From assembly GCF_029433295.1 (NCBI RefSeq), contig NZ_JAQTHV010000002.1:372001-436000 (forward strand): DNA of 64,000 nucleotides. Direction: 5' to 3'. The translations under genes were made by a program, and so were the position numbers. Shown one piece after another: positions 55,028 to 63,007 of the stretch (position 1 is its first letter; each line of letters begins with the position of its first letter). The notes under the pieces are model-generated. The model saw nothing but the letters and a program-made list of their open reading frames with translations, made no database searches and had not been told where the DNA came from. This DNA comes from Bifidobacterium sp. ESL0784 (lineage in GTDB: Bacteria; Actinomycetota; Actinomycetes; Actinomycetales; Bifidobacteriaceae).

Positions 55028-56350
55028 TCACTTCTTGTGGTTGACCGTCTTGTACTCGGTCGCCCAACCGTTGACGAACGCGGTCTTGACCTTGTCCCAC
55101 TTGCTGGTGCCTTGAGCATACTCAAGCAGAGCGTCGGACATGCCGTTCTTCCACTGCTGGGTAGGCAGCGGGTAAATCACGGTCTCGTAGTCGCCGGCCT
55201 TGGCATAAGCATCATTGGCGCGGTGGATCGGGTTCTTGCTCTTGAATCCGGCCTTGGCATAGGACTTGAACGGGGTCTCGAAGCCCATCTCGTCGGTGAC
55301 GACCTTGCGGGCCGAGTTGTTCTTCAGGATGTAGTCCAGGAACTGCTTGGTGGCCTTCTGATCGGCCTCGGAGGAATTCTTGTTCATGGCAAAGTACATG
55401 AAGCTGACCGTCAGGCCCTGCTTCTCCTCGCCGGGAGCACCGATGTAGATCGGCAGCACGCCCATATCCTTGTCGGCGACCTTCTGGCCCTTGAGCTGGG
55501 GGTACGACCAGGTGCCGTTCTGAATGAAGGCGGCCTCACCGAGTGCGAACTCCGAGTTGGAATCATCCATCGTCGCTCCGGAAAGCTGCGAAGGAGCCAC
55601 CGTGGAATCCTTGATGTAGAGGTCGAAGATGTTCTGCATACCCGGCAGATACTTGCCGGTCACGGTCGGAGGCTCGACGGTGGTGTTCTGATCCTTGTAT
55701 TCGTAGTACACCGGGATATGCGCCAGCTGATCGCCGAAACGGCCGCTCGAGCTGGAATCGAAACCGGCGGAGGAGAACGCGCCCTTTACGCCCAGATCGT
55801 CCTTATGCTTCTGAATCTCATCGGCCACCGTCTTCAGCGCCTTGAAGTTGTTGACCTTGTCGATGGACTTGATGGTTGACCAATCGGCGTCGAAATACTT
55901 CTTGAGGATCGCCTTGTTGTAGATGATGCCGTAGCGTTCCATGACGTAGGGAACCGCGCCGACCTTGTCGCCGTTCTTCATGGCATAATCGGACTTTTCG
56001 AGATCCTTGTACATGGACGTGCCGGACATGTCGGCATAATAGTCTTTCCAGTTGTCGAAATCGTTGTTGTCGACATCGAACATGGTCGGCGCCTGGGACT
56101 TCGCCAGCTCGCTCTTCAGCGTCTGGTCGGCGGACCCGGAGGAAGCCACGGAGACATCAACGGGGATGCCGGTCTCCTTGGTGAAGCTCTTTGCAATTTC
56201 CTTGAACTGGTCCTGCTGCTCAGGCTTGGCACTCAAATAGTACACATGGCCCTTGCTCGAGCTGGAACTCGAGCTCCCGCAGGCTCCCAGCACTCCCAGC
56301 GACATCGCCGCAGCGCTGGCCAAGGCGATCACTTTCGTGATTCGTTTCAT
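55028..56350 (-). CDS. ABC sugar solute-binding lipoprotein 3
   Basis: Carbohydrate-binding lipoprotein, 440 aa, lipobox LGAC then a Ser-rich linker. It is the same family as proteins 1 and 2 but clearly diverged. Shared blocks are KTVADEIQ, GVKGAFSSAGFDSS, FIQNGTWSYP and LLEYAQGTSKWDKVKTAFVNGWATEYK. Two consecutive ATGs follow GGAGGTA; 56350 gives the better spacing and 56353 is the alternative. The promoter region carries TTAAGCGCTTAA, also found before the neighbouring GH32-like gene, so the two are likely co-regulated and the ligand may be a fructose-containing sugar (inference). No permease genes adjoin. Confidence 0.92.
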   Translation of the reverse strand: MKRITKVIALASAAAMSLGVLGACGSSSSSSSKGHVYYLSAKPEQQDQFKEIAKSFTKETGIPVDVSVASSGSADQTLKSELAKSQAPTMFDVDNNDFDNWKDYYADMSGTSMYKDLEKSDYAMKNGDKVGAVPYVMERYGIIYNKAILKKYFDADWSTIKSIDKVNNFKALKTVADEIQKHKDDLGVKGAFSSAGFDSSSSGRFGDQLAHIPVYYEYKDQNTTVEPPTVTGKYLPGMQNIFDLYIKDSTVAPSQLSGATMDDSNSEFALGEAAFIQNGTWSYPQLKGQKVADKDMGVLPIYIGAPGEEKQGLTVSFMYFAMNKNSSEADQKATKQFLDYILKNNSARKVVTDEMGFETPFKSYAKAGFKSKNPIHRANDAYAKAGDYETVIYPLPTQQWKNGMSDALLEYAQGTSKWDKVKTAFVNGWATEYKTVNHKK

Positions 56351-56433
56351 CATTACCTCCAATGACTCTTACTTCTTTGTAACTAATATCCGCTGGTCCG
56401 GATCGACACGCGAGCCGAACCGGCGAATGAAAA

Positions 56434-56445
56434 TTAAGCGCTTAA
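56434..56445. promoter_or_regulatory. Palindromic operator before binding protein 3
   Basis: TTAAGCGCTTAA is a perfect 12-bp palindrome about 85 bp upstream of the start. A copy with one change (TTAATCGCTTAA) precedes the GH32-like gene at 58031-58042. Confidence 0.7.
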
Positions 56446-56542
56446 GCAGATAAGAAAAATTCTATCCACTTAAATGTTGTTTGTCTATGAGCAATCGCCG
56501 TGGAGGGGTAATACACCGACCGCAGTCGCCCAAAGGCAATCA

Positions 56543-57931
56543 TCACTCCTTGATTCCACGCGCTACAGACGCATTGGTGATTTGCAGAGACCCATCAGTG
56601 ACGAACATAGTCAGATCATCACCAGGCTTCTGGTACATCCGGGCGTTCAGCGCGACTCCATCGACATAGATCGTGGCGATGGTGTCGTCGACAACAACCT
56701 GAATGTGGTAGGTCTTGCCAGCTTCGAGCTGGATCGGACGTTCCACGCCGATGTTCATATTGGTGAACCACGGCATGTTCGGGCTGCCCTCGAAGAGGTA
56801 GCGGTTCTCGCCCACCTTGAAGATGAACTGGTAGGACTTGCCGTCTTCCTCGTTCTTGTGCAGACGCAAGCCGAAGGAACGTGTGCCTTCGCCGAACGTC
56901 ACATCCGCCTCGAAGGAGTACAGATCCCCGGCATTGTGCACGAGGGTCGTTTCCTTGCGCTCATGCGGGGAATCGATGGCGACATCGGCGATGGGCTCGC
57001 GCTCGTTGAACGCGTCCCACAGCGTGTCCACCGGACGGCAGCCCAACGTGCCGTCGGCGCGCTGATAGACCTCGTGAGGCACGAACGTGCCGCCCCACTC
57101 GTAGTTCTTGGTGTCATCGTTGTCTTCCTTGGTGCCAACCCAGCCGAAAAGCACGCGCTTGCCATTGAGCTCGAACGTACGTCCGGCGTAGTAGGTGCTG
57201 CCGTCGAAAGCGTCATCGACAGGCGCGATCCACGGGCCCTCAAGGCTTTTGGCCATGCGGTAGACCATGCCATGTTTGTCGCTGTACTCGGTGACGATGT
57301 GATACCACCAATCGCCCATCTTGAACAGGTCAGGCATCTCGTGCATGGTGAACAGACCAGGAGCCCAGAAATCACCTTCGAACTTCCAGTTTTTGAGGTC
57401 CTTGGAAGTGAACTTGACGGTACGGCCGGTCTGCTGGGTTTTGGGGCCGATCTTACGGGCACCGAGAATCAGCAGATACTGGTCATGCTCATCGTCGCGG
57501 ATCACCCACGGATCACGCCAGTCGTCGGGGTCATACCCCGGCTGCGGTGTGAAGGTGAGCTTGTCTTCGGTTTTCGTCCAGTGATAGAGATCATCGCTTA
57601 CGGCATGCATCAACACCTGAGACGCCTTGCCTTGCGCTTCGTAATCGCGGTTATAGCCGGTATAGAAAGCGTGGTACTGACCTTCGCCGTCAAAGACGCT
57701 GCCCGCATAGATGAACTGGTCTTGGGCATCATCCGCTCCACGCGGAATCGCGGTGCCACAGTCCTTGTAATGGACAAAATCCTTGGTCGTGGCCAACGAC
57801 CAGCCAAAAGGTTCGCCGAACGGGCCAGGATTACGGTTATCCCGCTGATGGAAGAGGAAGAAATCATCCCCCTTGCCGAACGGCATACAGTCGCCAAACC
57901 ATGTGCCCGGGAATTGATAATACAGCTTCAT
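56543..57931 (-). CDS. Divergent GH32-like (clan GH-J) glycosidase
   Basis: Cytoplasmic 462-aa enzyme with a five-bladed-propeller plus beta-sandwich layout. Catalytic equivalents are visible but altered. Instead of WMNDPNG the N-terminus reads GDCMPFGKGDDFFLFHQ (D14 as nucleophile). WRDPWV (D140) matches the RDP motif and HEMPDLF (E198) matches ECPD. The C-terminal sandwich ends VDDTIATIYVDGVALNARMY. The GH32 fold is secure, but substrate and even reaction (hydrolase or transferase on fructans, DFA or sucrose-like sugars) are open. Start ATG 57931 after GAAAGGTTGAA. It is preceded by an operator shared with binding protein 3 and by a LacI gene. Confidence 0.83.
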   Translation of the reverse strand: MKLYYQFPGTWFGDCMPFGKGDDFFLFHQRDNRNPGPFGEPFGWSLATTKDFVHYKDCGTAIPRGADDAQDQFIYAGSVFDGEGQYHAFYTGYNRDYEAQGKASQVLMHAVSDDLYHWTKTEDKLTFTPQPGYDPDDWRDPWVIRDDEHDQYLLILGARKIGPKTQQTGRTVKFTSKDLKNWKFEGDFWAPGLFTMHEMPDLFKMGDWWYHIVTEYSDKHGMVYRMAKSLEGPWIAPVDDAFDGSTYYAGRTFELNGKRVLFGWVGTKEDNDDTKNYEWGGTFVPHEVYQRADGTLGCRPVDTLWDAFNEREPIADVAIDSPHERKETTLVHNAGDLYSFEADVTFGEGTRSFGLRLHKNEEDGKSYQFIFKVGENRYLFEGSPNMPWFTNMNIGVERPIQLEAGKTYHIQVVVDDTIATIYVDGVALNARMYQKPGDDLTMFVTDGSLQITNASVARGIKE

Positions 57932-58030
57932 TTCAACCTTTCTTTGATGCCGTCATCGGCATCGGCTCGGGCGCACAAGACTTTGCACGGCCAAAATCCC
58001 ATACGACAACAACCATTCCTATGCTTATGT

Positions 58031-58042
58031 TTAATCGCTTAA
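58031..58042. promoter_or_regulatory. Operator before the GH32-like gene
   Basis: TTAATCGCTTAA, followed by GC, differs at one base from the perfect palindrome before binding protein 3. It lies 100 bp from the enzyme start, in the gap downstream of the LacI gene. Confidence 0.62.
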
Positions 58043-58084
58043 GCAATAAACATTAATTGAATAATAGCACACTGTTTGATGGTG

Positions 58085-59101
58085 TCAAGCGCTCACAATC
58101 GAGTGACGCAGCACCGGCGGGCATTCGACCAGCAAAGGACCGTCCGGCTGCCCGTCATTACTGCCCTCATCGACCAAATCGATCAGGGCGCGAACCCCCA
58201 ACACGCCGAGCTCGTACTGCGGCAACCCCACAGTGCTCAGCGCCGGATGAAGATGGGCCGAAACCACTTCCTGGTTGTCGAAGCCCACCAATGAAATATC
58301 CTCGGGCACCTTGAGGCCACGCTCACGCAAGGCGTCGTAGAGGCCCATCGCCAAGCGGTCATTATGGCAGAAAGCAGCGGTGGCATGCGTGGCCAACAGC
58401 TTGTCGACGCTGCCGTAGCCGCCTTCCTGATCCGCCTGAGCGTTGATGACGAGGGAGGGATCAAAAACAATTCCCGCAGCTTCAAGGGCATCGCGGTACC
58501 CCTCGAGGCGGCCGCATGAAGCCGGGGTAGGCTGGGGATCGTTCAGAAAAGCGATTCGTTTATGCCCGTGATCAAGCAGCAGCTGCGTGGCGGCACGTCC
58601 GCCCTGGCATTCATCGGGGACCACGGCCTGGAAATCATGGTTCTTGTCGAAGCAGTTCACCAAAACGCTTTTCGAAGGACGAAGCTCGGAAGGAGGGACG
58701 ATCACGCGGTGGGTCCATGTGGAATAGATGATTCCCTCGACCTGGTGCTCAAGCATGAATTCGAAAGCCGAATGCTCGATCGAGGCCTTTCCGCCGGTAT
58801 CGACGATCAGGAGAATCCTGCCGTTGCGCCATGCCTCATCTTGGGCCCCGCGAATGACCTGGCCGGCGAACGGGGTGGTCGCCACGCCGTCGCTAATGAA
58901 CCCAATCAGCGAAGACTCTCCGCGGGCCAACCCCTTTGCGAGCGCATTGGGGTGATAGCCCAACTCGCGCGCGACCTTACGAACTTTCTTACGCGTGACT
59001 TCGGGAATACGAACCTTTTGATTATCGTTTACAGCCCAGGAAACCGTCGCCGTTGAAACTCCGGCTGCCTTTGCCACATCTTGAAGCGTCACTCGTCCCA
59101 T
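58085..59101 (-). CDS. LacI-family regulator next to the GH32-like gene
   Basis: LacI-type regulator of 338 aa: helix-turn-helix VTLQDVAKAAGVSTATVSWAVN, hinge NALAKGLARGESSLIGF, and a sugar-binding domain ending DISLVGFDNQEVVSAHLHPALSTV. I start it at the ATG at 59101; a TTG two codons earlier is open. It is co-directional with the GH32-like gene and upstream of it. The TTAAnCGCTTAA sites before that gene and before binding protein 3 are its likely targets. It resembles the sucrose-locus regulator more closely than the regulator at 53748 (for example VATTPFAGQVI against IATTPYAGEMI). Confidence 0.9.
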   Translation of the reverse strand: MGRVTLQDVAKAAGVSTATVSWAVNDNQKVRIPEVTRKKVRKVARELGYHPNALAKGLARGESSLIGFISDGVATTPFAGQVIRGAQDEAWRNGRILLIVDTGGKASIEHSAFEFMLEHQVEGIIYSTWTHRVIVPPSELRPSKSVLVNCFDKNHDFQAVVPDECQGGRAATQLLLDHGHKRIAFLNDPQPTPASCGRLEGYRDALEAAGIVFDPSLVINAQADQEGGYGSVDKLLATHATAAFCHNDRLAMGLYDALRERGLKVPEDISLVGFDNQEVVSAHLHPALSTVGLPQYELGVLGVRALIDLVDEGSNDGQPDGPLLVECPPVLRHSIVSA

Positions 59102-59169
59102 AGGCAACCACTGTACTCATCCATCGAGAGCTGTCTAAAACCGGTTGCCGCCAGCAGGACTGCGAGAGA

Positions 59170-59766
59170 CTACAGATAACGCTTGAAAACGTGCTCCAAT
59201 ATCGGGATATGGATCATGATCATCGAGCCATAACCGAAAACGAAAAGAAGAAACTCGCCCTGCGGCATATAGAACCACGATGCGACTATAAGACTGACGA
59301 AAATGACGTCTACAACAACCAGAGCGAGAGTGGTGCCGAAGTAGGAGACACCGAACACAAACGCGTTTTTCAACGTGCCGCCGATGGAGTTCTTGAACCT
59401 GGCCTGAAGCCCCCAAATCCATTCAAAACCTATCAGCCAAACGATCGTGAACGCGAATTTCGGGATCAGCAGCGGTGTGATCTGCAAAAACACCCAACTG
59501 CAGGCAATCGCCGCGCCGGTGGTGCCGAAGAGCAACCAGAGTATGGTCGAGGCCTTGAAATTTGATTTGAAGGCCTTGAAATAGTTCGAGGTGACGTGCC
59601 CCTCACCGATAAGCGAGCGCCTCGACGCATCATGGCCGGCGGTCAAAGCCGCACCGATGGTAATGATGGGAATGGAGGTAACCAGCATCAGGATGTTGAT
59701 CCAAACGGCATCGGTAAGATCCGACAGCCCCCGCATGAACCCTGAATCAGGTGAAAGCCACTTCAT
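59170..59766 (-). CDS. YesL-type (DUF624) membrane protein
   Basis: Small membrane protein, 198 aa, with about five helices. The N-terminal FMRGLSDLTDAVWINILMLVTSIPIITIGAAL is the DUF624/YesL signature. Its genes usually lie beside sugar ABC transporter or glycosidase genes, and the role is unknown. Here it is upstream of, and in line with, a LacI regulator and the GH32-like enzyme, 68 bp apart, so it may be the first gene of that operon. Confidence 0.85.
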   Translation of the reverse strand: MKWLSPDSGFMRGLSDLTDAVWINILMLVTSIPIITIGAALTAGHDASRRSLIGEGHVTSNYFKAFKSNFKASTILWLLFGTTGAAIACSWVFLQITPLLIPKFAFTIVWLIGFEWIWGLQARFKNSIGGTLKNAFVFGVSYFGTTLALVVVDVIFVSLIVASWFYMPQGEFLLFVFGYGSMIMIHIPILEHVFKRYL

Positions 59767-59921
59767 ATTCCGCCTTTATCTTTAAGTATCAAATGTGATC
59801 GATCGTGAACTCCATACAACAGCATACGCCATCATGTGCAATGAAAACATTTTCTATTGTTTGCGTTCCTTTAGCAGACATGCCCAGATATCTTGTTTCA
59901 CTCCTGGGATTATGATAGATT

Positions 59922-59935
59922 TGATAACGTTGTCA
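59922..59935 (+). promoter_or_regulatory. LacI-type operator before the alpha-glucosidase gene
   Basis: TGATAACGTTGTCA is palindromic except at one position pair and fits the LacI pattern TGnnAACGTTnnCA. It lies about 50 bp before the start codon. Confidence 0.7.
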
Positions 59936-59983
59936 TGGTACTTATGAATAAGGCAGTACTGCACTCTCCAAGGAAGGACATCA

Positions 59984-61756
59984 ATGACTCTCAACAATAC
60001 TCGAGATGACTGGTGGAAACAAGCCGTCGTTTATCAGATCTATCCCCGCAGCTTCAAGGATGTCAACGGCGACGGCATCGGTGACATCGCCGGTATTACC
60101 GAGAAAATGGATTATCTGACCTCGCTCGGCATTGATGCGATCTGGCTTTCCCCGTTCTATCCTTCCGAATTGGCCGACGGCGGTTACGACGTCATCGACT
60201 ACCGCAACGTCGACCCGCGCCTAGGCACCATGGACGATTTCGACAAGATGGTCGAGGCGGCCCATAAGGCAGGCATCAAGGTCATCGTCGACATCGTGCC
60301 CAACCACACCTCCGACAAGCACCGCTTCTTTAAGGAAGCACTCAAGGCGGGACGCGGATCGGCCGCCCGCGATCGCTATGTCTTCCGCGAAGGTCGCGGC
60401 AAGAACGGCGAACTGCCGCCCAACGACTGGCAGTCCCTGTTCGGCGGACCAGCATGGGAACGTGTGAATGACGGACAATGGTATTTCCACATCTTTGCGA
60501 AGGAACAGCCCGACGTCAATTGGAAGAATCCGGACATCCACGAAGAGTTCAAGAAGACCTTCCGCTTCTGGAGCGACCACGGCACCGACGGCTTCCGCAT
60601 CGACGTGGCCCACGGGCTGGCCAAGGACTTCGACAGCAAATCGTTGGAGGAACTCGGCCGCGAGTACACCGTCCAGGACCAGACGAACCATGACGGGTTG
60701 AACCCGATGTGGGACCGTCCCGAAGTCCACGACATCTACAAGGAGTGGCGTCAGGTCTTCAACGAGTACAATCCGCCACGTTTCGCCGTCGCCGAGGCCT
60801 GGGTGCGCCCCGACCATCAACATCTCTATGCTTCGCCGGACGAGCTCGGCCAGGTCTTCAACTTCGAATTCGCCAAGGCCAACTGGGATGTCGACGAAAT
60901 GCGCACCGCCGTCACCGAGGGCCTTCAAAGTGCCAAGGAAAGCGGGGGATCCACTTCGACATGGGTGATGAGCAACCACGACATTCCCCGTAACGCCTCG
61001 CGCTACGGCCTGCCGCAGGTCAAGGCGCATACCCAGCATCAGATCGCCACCGATTGGATTTTGCGCAACGGCACCACCTACATCGAGAACCGCGAACTCG
61101 GCACACGCCGCGCCCGCGCCGCAGCGATGCTGGAATTCGGCTTGCCCGGTTCGGTCTACATCTACCAAGGCGAGGAACTTGGCCTATTCGAGGTGCCGAA
61201 TATCCCTTGGGACCGCTTGGAAGACCCCACCCCGTTCCGCACGCTGCGCAACTTCACCGAAAAGGGACGCGACGGGTGCCGTGTGCCGCTGCCTTGGACT
61301 GCCAGCGACGAGCCAAGACCAGCCAGCTGGGACAAGGACTTCGGTGAAGGCGCCTCATTCGGCTTCTCGCCGGCCACCCGCCAGGACGGTTCCGCGAGCG
61401 CCGACCCGCACCTGCCACAGCCACTGTGGTTCAAGGACTTCGCGGCCGACAAGGAAGCCACCGATCCAGATTCCATGCTGAACTTCTACAGCAAGCTGCT
61501 GAAGAACCGTGCACAATTGCTCACCGCTACCGGCGACCACGATTCCATCGACATGCTCGATATGGGACATGACGTCATCGCTTACTCTCGTCCTGCCGCG
61601 GATGCCGACGGGCACAGCTTCGTCAACATCACGAATTTCGGGGCAGCGCCTGTCGCATTGCCCGCCAACGCCACGCAGCTGATGGCTTCGGCTGATCTGG
61701 ATGCCGACGGCAAGCTTCTTCAGGATGCCTCCGTCTGGCTGTTGGCAACCAAGTAA
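59984..61756 (+). CDS. GH13 alpha-glucosidase
   Basis: Cytoplasmic oligosaccharide alpha-glucosidase, 590 aa. Conserved GH13 regions are intact: DIVPNHTSD (region I), GFRIDVAHG with nucleophile D207, AEAWV with acid/base E271, and MSNHDIPR with D333. The layout (N-terminal WWKQAVVYQIYPRSF, long domain B, short C-terminal domain) matches bifidobacterial alpha-1,4/alpha-1,6-glucosidases of the GH13_30-like group. It would split sucrose, maltose or short isomalto-oligosaccharides brought in by the sugar transporters. It starts at the ATG at 59984 after AAGGAAGGACATCA. Confidence 0.94.
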   Translation: MTLNNTRDDWWKQAVVYQIYPRSFKDVNGDGIGDIAGITEKMDYLTSLGIDAIWLSPFYPSELADGGYDVIDYRNVDPRLGTMDDFDKMVEAAHKAGIKVIVDIVPNHTSDKHRFFKEALKAGRGSAARDRYVFREGRGKNGELPPNDWQSLFGGPAWERVNDGQWYFHIFAKEQPDVNWKNPDIHEEFKKTFRFWSDHGTDGFRIDVAHGLAKDFDSKSLEELGREYTVQDQTNHDGLNPMWDRPEVHDIYKEWRQVFNEYNPPRFAVAEAWVRPDHQHLYASPDELGQVFNFEFAKANWDVDEMRTAVTEGLQSAKESGGSTSTWVMSNHDIPRNASRYGLPQVKAHTQHQIATDWILRNGTTYIENRELGTRRARAAAMLEFGLPGSVYIYQGEELGLFEVPNIPWDRLEDPTPFRTLRNFTEKGRDGCRVPLPWTASDEPRPASWDKDFGEGASFGFSPATRQDGSASADPHLPQPLWFKDFAADKEATDPDSMLNFYSKLLKNRAQLLTATGDHDSIDMLDMGHDVIAYSRPAADADGHSFVNITNFGAAPVALPANATQLMASADLDADGKLLQDASVWLLATK

Positions 61757-61770
61757 ACCGACTCAGAACC

Positions 61771-61816
61771 TATCGGAAAGGCCACCTGCCGACAACTACA
61801 GGTGGCCTTTCCGATA
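61771..61816. terminator. Perfect 18-bp palindrome after the alpha-glucosidase gene
   Basis: The 18 bases 61771-61788 pair exactly with 61799-61816 (core GGAAAGGCCACCTG/CAGGTGGCCTTTCC) around a 10-base loop, 14 bp after the stop. A-rich rather than T-rich on the plus strand. Confidence 0.8.
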
Positions 61817-61865
61817 AAAAAGACATTGGCGCTGATTGCCTCATATTTCGCCAATCAGAAAAGAA

Positions 61866-61901
61866 TACGGGCAAGATGCATACGGATTCAGCTCGCCCGT
61901 A
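61866..61901. terminator. Second, bidirectional terminator between convergent genes
   Basis: TACGGGC (61866-61872) pairs exactly with GCCCGTA (61895-61901). CTTTTTG follows on the plus strand and TTCTTTTC on the minus strand, so it fits both the alpha-glucosidase and the YheO-like gene. Confidence 0.75.
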
Positions 61902-61944
61902 CTTTTTGCCAAGCCGTTTCCCTACATCCATTTTGGGCTGCACA

Positions 61945-62664
61945 TCATGCGGATTCAGACGTTCCGGCGTTCTCCCCGCTTGAATCCGCGTCCAGTTCCT
62001 TGAGGTAGTTATAGACGGTAAACCTTGAAACACCGAGCTTTTGGGCCATGGTATCGGCGGCATCCCGGAGCAGGAAAACACCGCCGTTCTTGGCGTCCTG
62101 AACGACTTTCATCTTGTGCTCCTTTTGCATGAGCTCGACCGGGATCCCCTGCTTGGCAATCGCCCCATCGATAATCAGGTTGCCGAGTTCGTCGACACTT
62201 TTCGCGAAATTCTCTTCGGCCGGCCGCTCCCCTTTGACCGTCTGGCCAAGCATCAGACTGGAGATACTCGAGAGTTTTTGCCAGATATAGACATCACTGT
62301 TGATGCAAAGGGCTGCAAAAGTCTTCATATTGCGGTCTTTAATCGCGATGGTGGTGGATTGCAAGTCACGCCCATCCGGCAAGGTCGTGCGATAGGAGAC
62401 CTTTGTGCGTACGTCGCCCTGCGCGGCTTCAGCGAGCAAGAGATCCGTTGCCGGGTCGCCCACTCCCCTACCGGTCAGGGAATTCGCTATGGCGACGATG
62501 GTGTTCGGCATCTTGCGCAAATCATGAAGCACGACTTCGGAATCAGGAAGAATACGGGAGAGCGGATCGACCAATTGCATCAATGCGGCGAGTATCATTT
62601 CACGCTCATCGCCATTGATTTCTTGGCCATCGCTTTGAGCCTGCTGATCTTTTTCTCTCGACAT
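61945..62664 (-). CDS. YheO-type PAS/HTH transcriptional regulator
   Basis: Cytoplasmic regulator of 239 aa. The N-terminal PAS-like YheO domain is seen in DPLSRILPDSEVVLHDL, then ANSLTGRGVGDPATDLLL and the DRNMKTFAALCINSD segment. The C-terminal helix-turn-helix (HTH_22) is GVFLLRDAADTMAQKLGVSRFTVYNYLKEL. DauR of Pseudomonas, which controls D-arginine use, is a member of this family, but the ligand here is unknown. Start ATG 62664 after GGGAGGGCCCG. It is divergent from binding protein 4, with 343 bp between. Confidence 0.88.
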   Translation of the reverse strand: MSREKDQQAQSDGQEINGDEREMILAALMQLVDPLSRILPDSEVVLHDLRKMPNTIVAIANSLTGRGVGDPATDLLLAEAAQGDVRTKVSYRTTLPDGRDLQSTTIAIKDRNMKTFAALCINSDVYIWQKLSSISSLMLGQTVKGERPAEENFAKSVDELGNLIIDGAIAKQGIPVELMQKEHKMKVVQDAKNGGVFLLRDAADTMAQKLGVSRFTVYNYLKELDADSSGENAGTSESA

Positions 62665-63007
62665 CGGGCCCTCCCTTGGAATGTGGAAAAGTACAGTCGT
62701 AGAACAATCAGCTTACAGTCTAACCATGCCCATGACTTGCAATCACAGGCCCTGAGGGCATTGCCGACCATGATCAAACCGGAAATCAAAGAAAAATTAC
62801 TAAAATAGTCACATGAATTGACTAATAGTGCTATATTTAATTTAGAAGCTTCAACTTTTTGTTGAGACTTTTCTTGGGCCACAAATCGTGCTCCATGACT
62901 CACCGAAGAGGAGTTTGCACAGCAGCAAAGAAGGCAAACGAGATAATCACTATCCCAAGTTGCATTTCGACTATGCATAATCGAAGAAACAGAAGGAGGA
63001 AATCATT
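62665..63007. other. Divergent gap before binding protein 4
   Basis: No gene is seen. It must hold promoters for the YheO-like gene and binding protein 4. A short inverted repeat (TTCAAC ... GTTGAG, about 62849-62866) is present. No LacI-type operator was found. Confidence 0.4.

Noticed and set aside
59786..59806. GATCGATC-centred palindrome upstream of the YesL-type gene as an operator
   Set aside because: The symmetric core is only eight bases and has no second copy near related genes.
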